Counted from the stretch's first letter, positions 26,960-35,442 are shown. The stretch is DNA of 64,000 nucleotides from Myxococcales bacterium (GCA_020632975.1 JACKEL010000002.1:62001-126000), one strand, 5' to 3'. Notes: generated by a model not told the origin, from the sequence alone. Translations and numbers: made by a program.

Positions 26960-29900
26960 ATGGAGCCGATAGAAAAGATCAAGAAGCGCACTGGCCATGT
27001 TGTTGATTTTCAGCCAGAAAAGATCAAATCAGCGATCGAAAAAGCTACCCTCGCCGTTCGCGGCAAAGTCCTTGAAGAAGAAGCCCAAGTCCTTTCCGCG
27101 CGCGTTCTTGAGAATGTCCAACGGCTGTTTGGGAACCGAATCCCCGATGTAGAGAGCATCCAAGACCAAGTCGAACGCGTCTTGATGGAAGGCGGTTTCT
27201 TTGATGTGGCGCGCGCTTACATCCTGTACCGCGAACGCCGCCGCACAGAGCGCGAGCACGAGCGCCAAAGCATCGTACAAAAGATCGAAGAACACCGTTT
27301 GAACGTCACCAAGCGCGATGGCCAGACACAGCCCTTTGAGCCCCGCAAGCTGGAGCGTTTCATCCGCGCAGCAGTGCGTGGCTATGAAGGTGTGATCAAA
27401 GTCGAACGCCTCGTGAAAAAGTGCATCGAAGGCGTTTACGAGGGCATCCCCAGCGCAGAGATCGCACGCCTCGCGATCATGACAAGCCGCGCTTTCGTCG
27501 AAGAAGATCCCAGCTACGACATCATCACCACACGCCTCTTCCTCTTCGATCTTTACCGCGAAGTGGTCGGACAAAAGTTCGATACCCAAAAGATCAACCA
27601 ATGTTACCGCGAGACCTTCGCCACCAATCTCAAACGTGGTGTTGAACTCGGTCGTCTCAGCCCTCAAATGCTTGAGATGGACCTCGAAAAACTCGCGAAA
27701 GCCATCGACCCCGAACGCGACCAAAACTTCCGTTATCGCGGCATCCAGACCCTTTACGATCGCTACTTGATGAGCGAACGCGATGGCCGACGCCTCGAAA
27801 GCCCACAAGCCTTCTGGATGCGCGTCAGTATGGGCCTCGCACTCGCGGAACAACCCACAGAACGGACAAGATACGCGATCCAGTTCTACGACATGCTCTC
27901 TTCGATGCGTTTCGTGTGCTCGACGCCTACGCTGTTCCACGCGGGAACAACGCACCCCCAGCTCAGTTCGTGCTACATCACCAAAGTGGATGATTCGCTC
28001 GAACACATCTTCAAAAGCATCGGCGACAACGCACAACTCTCCAAATGGTCCGGCGGCCTCGGCAACGACTGGACCCACATCCGCGCGATGGGTGCCCCCA
28101 TCAAAAGCACAGGCGTCGAAAGCCAAGGCGTGATCCCCTTCCTCAAGATCGCCAACGACACCACCGCAGCCATCAACCGCTCAGGAAAACGACGCGGTGC
28201 GACCTGTGCTTACCTTGAAAACTGGCACCTCGACATCGAAGACTTCCTCGATCTTCGCCGTAATACTGGGGATGAACGTCGTCGTACACACGACATGAAC
28301 ACCGCTGTGTGGATCCCCGACTTGTTTATGAAACGTGTCCTCGAAGATGGCCCCTGGACCTTGTTCTCTCCCCACGATGTGCCCGACCTCCACGACACCT
28401 ACGGCGCAAGCTTTGAGCAGCGTTACACCGCTTACGAAGCCCGCGCAGAAGCTGGTGAGATGCCCCTCGCCCGCAAGATCAAAGCCACCGACCTCTGGCG
28501 AAAAATGGTCACCCGCCTCTTTGAAACTGGGCACCCTTGGCTCACCTTCAAAGACCCCTGCAACGTCCGCTCCCCCCAAGATCACGTGGGCGTCGTTCAC
28601 AGCTCTAACCTTTGTTGCATGACTGCGGATCAAAGAGTGGTCACAAAAGATGGGCTCCTGACAGTTGGTGAACTGTATGAACGCGGAACGCCAAACATCG
28701 TCATGGGACGCCAAGGACCCGTAGAAGCAAGTAATATGCTTCTACCCAGACCTGACGCTCCCATCGTCAAAATCATCACCAAAGAAGGCTACAACCACAA
28801 AGTCACCCCCGATCACAAAGTTTGGGTGGTGGATCGAGGATGGGTGGAAGCACAAGACCTACAAAAAGGCGACAAACTTGAAATCCAGCAAACTCCAAAC
28901 CTTTGGGGTAAACTTGCGATGGAAGACGAAGCCTACCTTTGTGGTCTCATCGCAGGTGATGGCACATTTATGGTACGCGAGCACAGCGTCAGCGCGATGA
29001 TCGACGTGTGGTCCAACGAATTTTCTTTGTTACCCGAGATCGAACAATGCGTAGCGCGTGTGCTTGAGAAATACGACGAACCACGGAAAACAACATCCTC
29101 CAGCCAACCCCAATTCCAAGGGGATCAATACAAGAAAAGACTGACATCGGCTCCTCTGGCCCAAATATTGGCCAAACAAGGCTTCAGCCGAGAAACAAAA
29201 CACCAAATCCCTGACTTCATTTGGAAAGGCAACCGAGACACCGTTGCAGCCTATCTCAAAGGCTTGTTTCTTTCGGATGGAACTGTTCAAGGAGGCGAGA
29301 TTACGACCTGTTCTCTAGCCTCAAAGCATCGGTCTTTGCTCGAAGATGTACAAATACTTCTTGCGAACTTTGGCGCCAAAAGCAGCCTTAACAAGATGCG
29401 GGATGCAGGCCCTGCAATGCTTCCAGATGGATGCGGGGGCGAAAAAGAGTACTACCAACAAGAGTTATGGAGACTTTTGGTCACGTCGATCCAAGGCTGC
29501 AAGATTGTTGAAGAGATCACCCAGCTTGGAAAAACGCGCGACAACCCGCGCTATCTCATGAATTTGGAGAAAGAAGGCTACAAACAAAAGCTTTGGGCAA
29601 CTTTTGAAGGTCTAGAACCCTTGGCCAACGAAGATGCCTATTGCCTCCAAGTTTACACAGACGAACACAGTTGGACCGTAAACGGCCTTATCACCAAGAA
29701 CACCGAAATAACGCTGAACACAAGCGCAGAGGAAACCGCTGTTTGCAACCTCGCTTCGGTGAACTTGTCGCGTCACATCGTCAACAAAAAGCTCGATCTC
29801 GACATGATCAAAGAGACCGTCGCGACAGGGATGCGGATGCTCGACAACGTGATCGACATCAACTTCTACCCCACCCCCGAAGCCAAGTCGTCCAACTTGC

Positions 29901-30814
29901 GTCATCGCCCCGTAGGATTGGGGATCATGGGCTTCCAAGATGCGCTGTTTATGATGGACACCCGCTTTGACTCCAACGCTGCACTCGACTTCGCCGACGA
30001 AAGCATGGAGATGATCGCTTACAGTGCGATCCTTGCCTCCACACAGCTTGCTGCAGAACGCGGAACCTACGGTAGTTACCAAGGCTCCAAGTGGGATCGC
30101 GGGATCCTTCCCCAAGATACGCTCGATATCCTCGAAAAAGAACGCGGCCTCACCATCGACACACCCCGCGAAGGAAAACTCGATTGGACCCCCGTTCGCG
30201 AAGCCATCCGACAACACGGTATGCGCAACTCCAACTGCATGGCGATCGCTCCCACCGCAACCATCAGCAACTTGAGCGGATGCTTCCCATCCATCGAGCC
30301 TATCTACAAAAACCTCTACGTCAAATCCAATATGAGCGGCGAGTTCACCGTCTCCAACTACTACCTGATCGAAGATCTCAAAGCACGCGGACTCTGGAAC
30401 ACCGCGATGCTTGAAGAACTCAAAGTCCTCGACGGAAACATCCAACAGATCGCCGCCATCCCCGAAGACCTCCGCCAAAAGTACAAGACCGCTTTTGAAG
30501 TGGACGCTGAGTGGTTGATCCGCGCCGCCGCACGACGCGGAAAGTGGATCGATCAAAGCCAATCCCTCAACATCTTCTTGCAAACCACCTCGGGTCGTCG
30601 CATCTCTGATGTGTACCAATACGCTTGGAAGATGGGTCTCAAAACCACCTATTATCTCCGTACACTCGGGGCTTCCAGCGTCGAAAAAAGCACCGTCGAT
30701 ATCAACCGCTCCAACAACACCAACCCCGCAACCGAAGCCCAAGCTGCCATCCCCGCAACTGTCGTCGGCCAATTCTGCGATCCCACAGATCCCACCTGCG
30801 AAGCCTGCCAATAA
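26960..30814 (+). CDS. nrdA: Ribonucleoside-diphosphate reductase alpha subunit, intein-containing
   Basis: NrdA reduces ribonucleotides to deoxyribonucleotides with NrdB. ATG 26960 is used because homology begins there. Two ATP-cone domains are present at about 3-93 (GHVVDFQPEKIKSAI) and about 115-200 (TKRDGQTQPFEPRKL). The catalytic core includes SSCYI (substrate-site Cys), NLC, and the segments following TEITLN. The C-terminal Cys pair is in TCEACQ. An intein of 362 residues (553-914) interrupts the core directly after the NLC cysteine. The mature protein would be 922 residues, near the size of other multi-cone class I enzymes. nrdB follows 500 bases later. Double ATP cones imply complex dATP inhibition. 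Confidence 0.93.
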   Translation: MEPIEKIKKRTGHVVDFQPEKIKSAIEKATLAVRGKVLEEEAQVLSARVLENVQRLFGNRIPDVESIQDQVERVLMEGGFFDVARAYILYRERRRTEREHERQSIVQKIEEHRLNVTKRDGQTQPFEPRKLERFIRAAVRGYEGVIKVERLVKKCIEGVYEGIPSAEIARLAIMTSRAFVEEDPSYDIITTRLFLFDLYREVVGQKFDTQKINQCYRETFATNLKRGVELGRLSPQMLEMDLEKLAKAIDPERDQNFRYRGIQTLYDRYLMSERDGRRLESPQAFWMRVSMGLALAEQPTERTRYAIQFYDMLSSMRFVCSTPTLFHAGTTHPQLSSCYITKVDDSLEHIFKSIGDNAQLSKWSGGLGNDWTHIRAMGAPIKSTGVESQGVIPFLKIANDTTAAINRSGKRRGATCAYLENWHLDIEDFLDLRRNTGDERRRTHDMNTAVWIPDLFMKRVLEDGPWTLFSPHDVPDLHDTYGASFEQRYTAYEARAEAGEMPLARKIKATDLWRKMVTRLFETGHPWLTFKDPCNVRSPQDHVGVVHSSNLCCMTADQRVVTKDGLLTVGELYERGTPNIVMGRQGPVEASNMLLPRPDAPIVKIITKEGYNHKVTPDHKVWVVDRGWVEAQDLQKGDKLEIQQTPNLWGKLAMEDEAYLCGLIAGDGTFMVREHSVSAMIDVWSNEFSLLPEIEQCVARVLEKYDEPRKTTSSSQPQFQGDQYKKRLTSAPLAQILAKQGFSRETKHQIPDFIWKGNRDTVAAYLKGLFLSDGTVQGGEITTCSLASKHRSLLEDVQILLANFGAKSSLNKMRDAGPAMLPDGCGGEKEYYQQELWRLLVTSIQGCKIVEEITQLGKTRDNPRYLMNLEKEGYKQKLWATFEGLEPLANEDAYCLQVYTDEHSWTVNGLITKNTEITLNTSAEETAVCNLASVNLSRHIVNKKLDLDMIKETVATGMRMLDNVIDINFYPTPEAKSSNLRHRPVGLGIMGFQDALFMMDTRFDSNAALDFADESMEMIAYSAILASTQLAAERGTYGSYQGSKWDRGILPQDTLDILEKERGLTIDTPREGKLDWTPVREAIRQHGMRNSNCMAIAPTATISNLSGCFPSIEPIYKNLYVKSNMSGEFTVSNYYLIEDLKARGLWNTAMLEELKVLDGNIQQIAAIPEDLRQKYKTAFEVDAEWLIRAAARRGKWIDQSQSLNIFLQTTSGRRISDVYQYAWKMGLKTTYYLRTLGASSVEKSTVDINRSNNTNPATEAQAAIPATVVGQFCDPTDPTCEACQ
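28616..29701 (+). mobile_element. Intein with LAGLIDADG homing endonuclease domain in nrdA
   Basis: The 362-residue insertion starts with Cys1 (CMTADQRVVT) and ends in GLITKN, followed by Thr as the first downstream residue. Block B is T-P-D-H (Thr64, His67). Two dodecapeptide motifs, LCGLIAGDG (about 108-116) and LKGLFLSDG (about 230-240), mark a LAGLIDADG endonuclease. The flanking host sequence NLC and TEI joins into the conserved reductase active-site motif. The penultimate residue is Lys where His is usual, a variation that some functional inteins tolerate. The frame is open throughout, so splicing is likely required for reductase activity. Confidence 0.93.
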
Positions 30815-30818
30815 TCCT

Positions 30819-31012
30819 GATATCCACGATAGATTCGGGCGACCCTCTGTGGTCGCCCCAGAAAAGGGATATCCACGGCATATCGGGCGGGCACGGAGGC
30901 CCGCCCCAGATATATCTATATCCAATTCATCCCAGGGGCGACCCGCAGGGGTCGCCCAAACCGAATACCATGATATCCAATTCATTCCACGGGCGACCCT
31001 CTGTGGTCGCCC
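30819..31012. repeat. Four-copy GATATCC + hairpin repeat array (REP-like)
   Basis: Four units each have a GATATCC or TATATCC box, then about 11-13 bases, then a perfect hairpin with 8-bp arms and 6-base loop. The hairpins are at 30837-30858, 30885-30906, 30936-30957 and 30991-31012. Three use GGGCGACC/GGTCGCCC and one uses GGGCGGGC/GCCCGCCC, so stem pairing is kept while bases differ. Such compensated changes indicate that the structure matters. Hairpins of the same build occur near 8.7 kb and 49.0 kb. Confidence 0.85.
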
Positions 31013-31060
31013 TATCCATCCGCCCTATCCATCCGCCCTATCCATCCGCCCTATCCATCC
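31009..31060. repeat. Four perfect copies of a 13-bp tandem repeat
   Basis: GCCCTATCCATCC is repeated four times without mismatch (31009-31021, 31022-31034, 31035-31047, 31048-31060). The first copy overlaps the right arm of the last hairpin. Confidence 0.9.
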
Positions 31061-31314
31061 CCAGCGAAGGCCAAAAGGATTTCCCTCCTTGCGATGCCGA
31101 ACGAACGCGATGCAACATCTACCCACGCTGACCCCCTTCTTCGTGTTGAGTAGCGATCCTCAAGCAAATCCCGCCTTCCTCTTCTTGCAGGTCTTGCCAA
31201 TCCCCCACCCCATAAGTTATCCAAACAACCCAAACATTTTCTAAGAGTCATCTCTCGACAAAAATGCGTTGTGTTGTTTCTTCCGATAATTCGACACTTT
31301 GGAGCCTTCCATCC

Positions 31315-32325
31315 ATGCAGCAAAACAAAAAAAGCCTCCTCAACTGTAGCCACACGGACCCCAACAAGATCCTTCCCATCCAGTATGCTTGGGCACGCAC
31401 GCATTACAAAAATGGCGTCGCCAACAACTGGACCCCTGAAGAAGTCCCCATGCAGCAAGACGTGGAACAGTGGAAAAAACCAGGCTTTATTACGGACGAT
31501 GAACGCCGCATGATCATGTGGAACTTGGGTTTCTTCTCCACAGCGGAAAGCCTCACGGCCAACAACATCGTCCTCGCTGTGTACAAACACATCACCAACC
31601 CCGAATGTCGGCAATATCTGTTGCGTCAAGCCTTTGAAGAGGCCATCCACACGGACATGTTCATCTACTGCTGTGACTCGCTTGGTTTGGACCCTGATGA
31701 GGTCTACACCATGTACCAAACGGTCGAGAGCATCAAAGCCAAAGATGAGTTTGTGGTTGATATGACGAAGTCGATCCTCGATCCAAACTTCGCCATCACA
31801 GATACCGAAAGCATCCAAAAGCTCCTCAACGATCTCGTCGGATACTACGTCATCATGGAAGGTATCTTCTTCTATGCGGGCTTTGCGATGATGTTGCACT
31901 TGTTGCGCAACCAAAAGATGGTCGGAATCGGTGAGCAGTTCCAATACACCTTGCGCGATGAAAGCACACACCTCGCTTTTGGCGCGGATCTGATCGGGAC
32001 CATTATCGCGGAAAACCCCGAAGCTTGGACAGATAGTTTCAAAGCGACGATCACAGAAAAGATCAAAAAAGCTGTGGACCTTGAGCACGCCTACGCCCAA
32101 GACTGTCTCCCCCGCGGTATCCTCGGTCTCAACGCTGAGTTGATTCGACAATACCTCGAATACACCGCAGATCGACGCCTCCAACGCATCGGATTGAACA
32201 CGGTTTACAACACCAACAACCCCTTCCCTTGGATGAGCGAGATCATGGACCTGCGCAAAGAAAAGAACTTCTTTGAAACGCGCGTCACAGAGTACCAAAC
32301 TGCTGGTCAACTCGACTGGGATTGA
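31315..32325 (+). CDS. nrdB: Ribonucleotide reductase beta subunit, class Ic type
   Basis: ATG 31315 gives 336 residues; an in-frame ATG at 31264 would add 17. Neither has a strong binding site. The metal ligand positions are visible: Glu78 (in STAESLTANN), Glu109 and His112 (in FEEAIHTDMF), then EGIFFYAG and LRDESTHLAFG. The position of the tyrosyl radical (Tyr122 in E. coli) is Phe116, and the first ligand is Glu rather than Asp. Both are hallmarks of the class Ic enzymes described in Chlamydia, which use a Mn/Fe cofactor instead of a tyrosyl radical. The C-terminus NFFETRVTEYQ…G-x-L-x-W-D is also of that type. Confidence 0.95.
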   Translation: MQQNKKSLLNCSHTDPNKILPIQYAWARTHYKNGVANNWTPEEVPMQQDVEQWKKPGFITDDERRMIMWNLGFFSTAESLTANNIVLAVYKHITNPECRQYLLRQAFEEAIHTDMFIYCCDSLGLDPDEVYTMYQTVESIKAKDEFVVDMTKSILDPNFAITDTESIQKLLNDLVGYYVIMEGIFFYAGFAMMLHLLRNQKMVGIGEQFQYTLRDESTHLAFGADLIGTIIAENPEAWTDSFKATITEKIKKAVDLEHAYAQDCLPRGILGLNAELIRQYLEYTADRRLQRIGLNTVYNTNNPFPWMSEIMDLRKEKNFFETRVTEYQTAGQLDWD

Positions 32326-32466
32326 TCAGTACGTCCCATCCCTTCCCACAAATCTTGCGAATCCCCCCGTCTTACCGAAGAGTTTATCCTCCCCCAAAAC
32401 GCATCCCAGAAAACAAGCCTGCTCGAAAAATCACGAGACTCCAAGCAACGCCCTTTTCGACGAGGC

Positions 32467-32772
32467 TTAGTTGGGAACAGCGCACTTACCATTACTGCAA
32501 GTCGCCGTCACAGAAGGACAAGGCGCACAGCTAGGCAAGTTCGAGCATCCACTTTGTCGATTGCTGTACTCTGTGCTGTAACGGCTTTCTTCGGTTTTGG
32601 CGATGGCATCGGCACTACAGCTACATCCGCAAACAGGTCCCACAAAAACGACCGTACAGTCTGTATCCGCACTACAGGTCTTGTCGTAACCGTCCGTCGT
32701 CATCGGCGCAGGCGCGCAAGCAGCAAACCACAACAAACCACAGCCCAAGACACACATAAATATACGTTTCAT
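32467..32772 (-). CDS. Small Cys-rich lipoprotein
   Basis: The third Met codon (ATG 32772) is best spaced from AAGGAAGGA; this gives 101 residues. A signal peptide ends in a lipobox-like F-A-A-C at about residue 17-20, so the mature protein should be lipidated. It then has about ten cysteines, including C-S-A-D-T-D-C, V-C-G-C-S-C and C-P-S. The pattern of short Cys-rich loops after D-x-D-C is common in exported proteins of Myxococcota-like bacteria, probably disulfide-bonded. Function is unknown. It is convergent with nrdB. Confidence 0.7.
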   Translation of the reverse strand: MKRIFMCVLGCGLLWFAACAPAPMTTDGYDKTCSADTDCTVVFVGPVCGCSCSADAIAKTEESRYSTEYSNRQSGCSNLPSCAPCPSVTATCSNGKCAVPN

Positions 32773-32889
32773 CAGCATTCCTTCCTTTCTTTAAGTGAGT
32801 TCAACCTCCTTATCTCAAAGCGACTCACCACGCAACCCTCTAAAGACTTCCCGCGAGAGCACAAAAAACAGCGTCTTTTCGGGGGTGGA

Positions 32890-32922
32890 TTGACAGCTTG
32901 CAGCAAAGACAGCAATCTTTGC
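32890..32922 (+). promoter_or_regulatory. -35-like box overlapping an inverted repeat before the M4 protease
   Basis: TTGACA (32890-32895) is a perfect -35 hexamer, but the expected -10 region (CAATCT) is poor. GCAAAGA (32903-32909) and TCTTTGC (32916-32922) form a perfect inverted repeat around 6 bases in the spacer and -10 region. An activator- or repressor-controlled promoter would look like this. Confidence 0.35.
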
Positions 32923-32974
32923 TCATGAAACCCGCGACGCAAGAACACTCTCTGCTTAATCGAAGGAGGCGCAT

Positions 32975-34192
32975 ATGGCTTGCCATCATGGTCACGATCC
33001 CATCCAATGTATTATCCCCCCTTACATGGTTGATGCGATCAAAGATTCCGGGGACACCGAACTGATCGCTTCCGTGGAAGAGCTTGCAAAGATCTCTGAG
33101 GAACTTCGCGCAAAGCGTACAGAGACAACCATAGATGGAGCGATGGCCTTCTTGATGGCCGAAGTCAGCGCAGAAGCCGCAGAGGGTGGACTCCAACGCA
33201 AGGTATACAACGCTGAAAACTCGATGGAATTGCAAAAGTCCCTTGCACGCAAAGAAGGCGATCCGCCTCACGCAGACGCCGCAGTCAACGAGGCTTTCGA
33301 TGGTGCGGGTGACACTTATCAACTCTTCAAAGAAGCTTATGGACGCGACTCTCTCGATGGAAAAGGACTCCCCTTGATCTCAAGTGTCCACGTTCGTCGC
33401 GACTTCAACAACGCTTTTTGGAATGGTCAACAGATGGCTTATGGCGATGGAGATGGCCGAATCTTCACGCGCTTTACCCAAGCCCTCACCGTCATCGGGC
33501 ACGAACTCTCCCATGGTCTCGTGCAATTCTCAGGTGGCCTCAATTATGTGTATCAATCAGGTGCATTGAATGAGCATATCGCCGATGTCTTCGGATGTTT
33601 GACAGAGCAATTCAAGAAAAAACAAACCGTCGATCAAGCAGAGTGGTTGGTTGGAAAAGAGATCCTTGCTCCGAACATCAAAGGGCAAGCTCTGCGTTCC
33701 ATGAAAGCACCTGGTGAGGCTTACAACGACCCAGTACTTGGGAAAGATCCGCAACCTCGCAACATGCAACAGTTTGTCAAAACCAGCCGTGACAACGGCG
33801 GGGTCCACATCAATTCAGGGATCCCCAACCACGCTTTCTACTTGATCGCCACCAAACTGGGTGGGCACGCTTGGGAAAAAGCTGGGAAGATCTGGTACGA
33901 AACCCTTCAACGTCTCCAAGATCCCGACTCTACATTCGTGAAGTTTGCTTCGTTGAGTTTGGAAGTCGCAGGTGATCTCTATGGTGCCGAGAGTGCCGAG
34001 AAAAAAGCGGTATTGCACGGTTGGGTGGGCGTGGGCTTGCTCAAAGAAGATGGAAGCCCCACAGATATCGCCAATGACACGATCACCAACCCCCCCACAG
34101 GCCTTCCCAGCGCAGCAGAAGCCAATACACCTGGCACAACGCCCCCAGCACGGGGTTTTTGGGCAGGTGTCAAACGAATCTTTGGCTGGTGA
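32975..34192 (+). CDS. Protealysin-like M4 family metalloprotease
   Basis: The 405-residue protein starts after AAGGAGG. Zinc and catalytic residues match the thermolysin family: HELSH (His176, Glu177, His180), Glu200 in GALNEHIAD exactly 20 residues later, and His278 in NGGVHINSG. There is no signal peptide. The short N-terminal propeptide contains C-I-I-P-P-Y-M, the motif of the protealysin subgroup, which is made without a leader and processed autocatalytically. The 30 C-terminal residues are a Pro/Thr-rich extension ending K-R-I-F-G-W. The next gene, 12 bases downstream, encodes an emfourin-like inhibitor, so the pair forms a protease/inhibitor operon. Confidence 0.92.
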   Translation: MACHHGHDPIQCIIPPYMVDAIKDSGDTELIASVEELAKISEELRAKRTETTIDGAMAFLMAEVSAEAAEGGLQRKVYNAENSMELQKSLARKEGDPPHADAAVNEAFDGAGDTYQLFKEAYGRDSLDGKGLPLISSVHVRRDFNNAFWNGQQMAYGDGDGRIFTRFTQALTVIGHELSHGLVQFSGGLNYVYQSGALNEHIADVFGCLTEQFKKKQTVDQAEWLVGKEILAPNIKGQALRSMKAPGEAYNDPVLGKDPQPRNMQQFVKTSRDNGGVHINSGIPNHAFYLIATKLGGHAWEKAGKIWYETLQRLQDPDSTFVKFASLSLEVAGDLYGAESAEKKAVLHGWVGVGLLKEDGSPTDIANDTITNPPTGLPSAAEANTPGTTPPARGFWAGVKRIFGW

Positions 34193-34204
34193 TGGAGTCC
34201 CACC

Positions 34205-34501
34205 ATGCGTATCTCGATTATCGCAAGCGGCGGATTTGGCGGCCTCGAACAACGTTATGAGATCTTCGATGCCCCTGCAGAAACGGCGTCTATCGCTGGA
34301 TCATTTGAGGGAACAGCCCAAACACTCGGGATTACAGCGATCCCTCCATCCAGTATGATGCCCGATGGAACGCAGTATGAACTTGAAATCGAAGATGAAG
34401 ATGGCGTCCGTCGCTACGCCATCGACGACAACGCTGCCCCCGAACTTCTCGCCCAACTCGATGAACTGCTCTCTCTTCTTCCCATCCTTCCGCACGCTTG
34501 A
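34205..34501 (+). CDS. Emfourin-like protealysin inhibitor
   Basis: The 98-residue protein starts M-R-I-S-I-I-A-S-G-G-F-G-G-L, the opening expected for emfourin-type inhibitors that are encoded next to protealysin-like proteases. GGAG precedes the ATG and only 12 bases separate it from the protease stop, so the two are almost certainly co-transcribed. The sequence is acidic with no signal peptide, and ends in a Leu-rich helix (E-L-L-A-Q-L-D-E-L-L). The expected role is to bind the protease active site in the cytoplasm and keep it inactive until needed. Confidence 0.8.
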   Translation: MRISIIASGGFGGLEQRYEIFDAPAETASIAGSFEGTAQTLGITAIPPSSMMPDGTQYELEIEDEDGVRRYAIDDNAAPELLAQLDELLSLLPILPHA

Positions 34502-34550
34502 GACTTGTGCGCTTTGATGCACTTCATCACGGGGTAAAGGCCGCCCTTTC

Positions 34551-34569
34551 GTACTTTTGAGAAAAGTAC
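34551..34569. terminator. Hairpin between convergent genes
   Basis: GTACTTTT and AAAAGTAC form a perfect 8-bp stem with a 3-base loop, 50 bases after the inhibitor stop and 94 bases before the end of the MBL gene. Its A/T-rich half arms allow a bidirectional terminator, but there is no additional T-tract. Confidence 0.45.
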
Positions 34570-34610
34570 AATCCCCTCCCCCTCAAAAACCCCGACGGAT
34601 TGGGCGCTTC

Positions 34611-34684
34611 CAATCACAGTAGATGCTATTCTTCGGAGATATCCGCCCAATCACAGTAGATGCTATTCTTCGGAGATATCCGCC
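34611..34684. repeat. 37-bp perfect tandem duplication over the 3' end of the MBL gene
   Basis: Two identical 37-base units (34611-34647 and 34648-34684) are followed by a partial third. The second unit contains the last codons and stop of the minus-strand MBL-fold gene. The first is a noncoding copy just downstream of it. Complete identity suggests a recent slippage event. Confidence 0.9.
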
Positions 34685-35442
34685 CAATCACCACCGATCA
34701 GATAACGCTGTCCCTCAAAGGCAGGTGTGATCCCCTGAAGCCCCGCGATATCAAGGACATCCGAATAATGCACCAAACGCAACTTTTCGCGGATCTCTAA
34801 AGGGAGCGCCTGCAACTTCTCGATGGGTGTGTGCGCAGGTCCAAAGTTGGCTTCATGAAAAAACAGCTCGTTTTGCGCCAGCCAGTCGATCAGTTCGGGG
34901 TCGTATGCGGTATCACACGAATGACCGAAGGAATGTTCGCCATCCTCGATCTTCAAGGCCATGGTGGGAATATGATGGACGGTACGACGCGTTGTGACCT
35001 TCCAAGGACCCACTTGGACAGGCACCTGCCAAGGTAGCTCGATCAATTCAAAGTAATCTTCGACGGAAAGCGTCTGGTATCCGCGACCATCCCACATCGT
35101 CCCCAAAGACACGGACAAACGTCGCGACCACAGATCTTGGATCACCTCTTTTGAGGTATAGAGTTTCAATTTTTTATGATGCACAAAACGCAGATAAGCC
35201 GCGACCATCTCCAAACCGTTGACGTGATCGCCATGAAGATGCGTCAAGATCAAAGCATCCAGGTGTTGTGCATCCAAGATATCGTTTTGATGTGGGAAAG
35301 CGTGCATATGCAACGCCCGTCGATACAGATCAGGGCAGTCTACGCCACAGACAAAGTCCCCTTTTCTCAACAGAAAAGATGTACCGTAGTGTTGGACACT
35401 GAATGCGTCTCCAACCCCCACCACCAAGATCTCAAAAGCCAT
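34663..35442 (-). CDS. MBL-fold metallo-hydrolase (RNase Z-like)
   Basis: The 259-residue protein has the metallo-beta-lactamase signature THLHGDH at 67-73, with upstream G-V-D-C-P and a later C-D-T-A-Y-D-P metal-ligand Asp segment. The final His is in L-V-H-Y-S-D. The arrangement is that of the Lactamase_B_2/RNase Z-like branch, but the exosite typical of tRNase Z is not seen, so the substrate is unknown. No signal peptide. The ATG follows AGGAGGTGA-like bases. The stop codon lies inside a 37-bp duplication. Confidence 0.82.
   Translation of the reverse strand: MAFEILVVGVGDAFSVQHYGTSFLLRKGDFVCGVDCPDLYRRALHMHAFPHQNDILDAQHLDALILTHLHGDHVNGLEMVAAYLRFVHHKKLKLYTSKEVIQDLWSRRLSVSLGTMWDGRGYQTLSVEDYFELIELPWQVPVQVGPWKVTTRRTVHHIPTMALKIEDGEHSFGHSCDTAYDPELIDWLAQNELFFHEANFGPAHTPIEKLQALPLEIREKLRLVHYSDVLDIAGLQGITPAFEGQRYLIGGDWADISEE

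Larger units (their letters stand above)
30815..31314. other. 500-bp nrdA-nrdB spacer
   Basis: Between nrdA and nrdB lie four hairpin repeats and a 13-bp tandem array, both listed separately, and then about 250 bases without recognisable features. ORFs across it are not supported by binding sites or composition. Confidence 0.5.

Noticed and set aside
27029..28126. 365-codon minus-strand frame opposite nrdA
   Set aside because: It is a shadow of the conserved nrdA codons with no binding site or family.
31009..31060. Possible CRISPR array
   Set aside because: The units are 13 bp and directly adjacent, with no spacers and no cas genes.
31051..32310. 419-codon minus-strand frame opposite nrdB
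   Set aside because: nrdB on the plus strand is conserved along its full length, including metal ligands.
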